Origin: an uncultured Clostridia bacterium
Lineage (GTDB): Bacteria; Bacillota; Clostridia; Oscillospirales; CAG-272
NCBI GenBank assembly: GCA_947304475.1
Contig: CAMZBE010000094.1
Location: 1 to 6,010 of the forward strand
Reading direction: 5' to 3'
DNA length: 6,010 bases
This document shows positions 5,987 through 6,010 of this stretch, one piece after another. The number at the start of each line of letters is the position of its first letter. Position 1 is the stretch's first letter. The notes beneath the pieces were generated by a model. It did not search any database, had not been told where the DNA came from, and worked only from the letters and a program-made list of their open reading frames with translations. A program made the position numbers and the translations under genes.

Positions 5987-6008
5987 ACGGGTTTTCGAGC
6001 GAGAGGTC
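5985..6008 (-). CDS. Possible last codons of an upstream minus-strand gene
   Basis: Read on the minus strand from 6008, seven codons give DLSLENP, followed by TAA at 5985-5987. Most codons end in G or C, like the neighbouring genes. The stop lies in the ribosome binding site of the next gene, a common operon junction. Of the other two minus-strand frames, one ends at a TAA a few codons inside the next gene and the other stays open into it. The fragment is too short to name and the call rests on layout only. Confidence 0.35.
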   Translation of the reverse strand, partial: DLSLENP

Positions 6009-6010
6009 GT

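Overview
The window reads as a stretch of a GC-rich, strictly anaerobic Bacillota (Clostridia-like) chromosome. The ctsR-clpC pair is a Bacillota hallmark, and the flanking NAD(P)-linked [FeFe]-hydrogenase genes point to a hydrogen-metabolising fermenter. The lineage is inferred from gene content only; no rRNA or other marker is present.

Layout. On the + strand, positions 1-465 hold the C-terminal end of a HydB/HndC-type flavin and iron-sulfur subunit. After 15 bases comes hydA (481-2250), a complete 589-residue catalytic [FeFe]-hydrogenase subunit, closed by a strong intrinsic terminator (2260-2290). Positions 2291-2400 have no gene but can fold into a string of hairpins. This stretch runs into a second, two-way terminator (2401-2430) that also ends the convergent minus-strand genes. 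The minus strand, read right to left, carries the probable last codons of an unknown gene (5985-6010), a 175-residue protein with two peptidoglycan-binding modules (5448-5975), a regulatory gap with a near-consensus housekeeping promoter, the heat-shock repressor ctsR (4871-5320), and the Hsp100 unfoldase clpC (2414-4843).

How the genes work together. HydB and HydA are parts of one soluble NAD(P)H-linked, possibly electron-bifurcating, hydrogenase. Electrons pass between flavin/NAD(P) in HydB and the H-cluster in HydA through chains of Fe-S clusters. CtsR and ClpC form a protein quality-control unit: CtsR represses the operon, and ClpC, presumably with ClpP encoded elsewhere, unfolds damaged proteins. 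The usual mcsA and mcsB genes between ctsR and clpC are absent here, yet ClpC and CtsR keep the residues linked to phospho-arginine signalling in Bacillus.

Main points for a second look are: the ctsR promoter, which lacks the canonical tandem CtsR heptads but has a different 7+3-spaced repeat; the missing mcsAB; Ser in place of the second Cys of the hydrogenase L1 motif; the structured intergenic segment; and the clpC stop codon inside the terminator loop. I see no clearly new multi-gene system, mobile element, CRISPR array, tRNA or rRNA.
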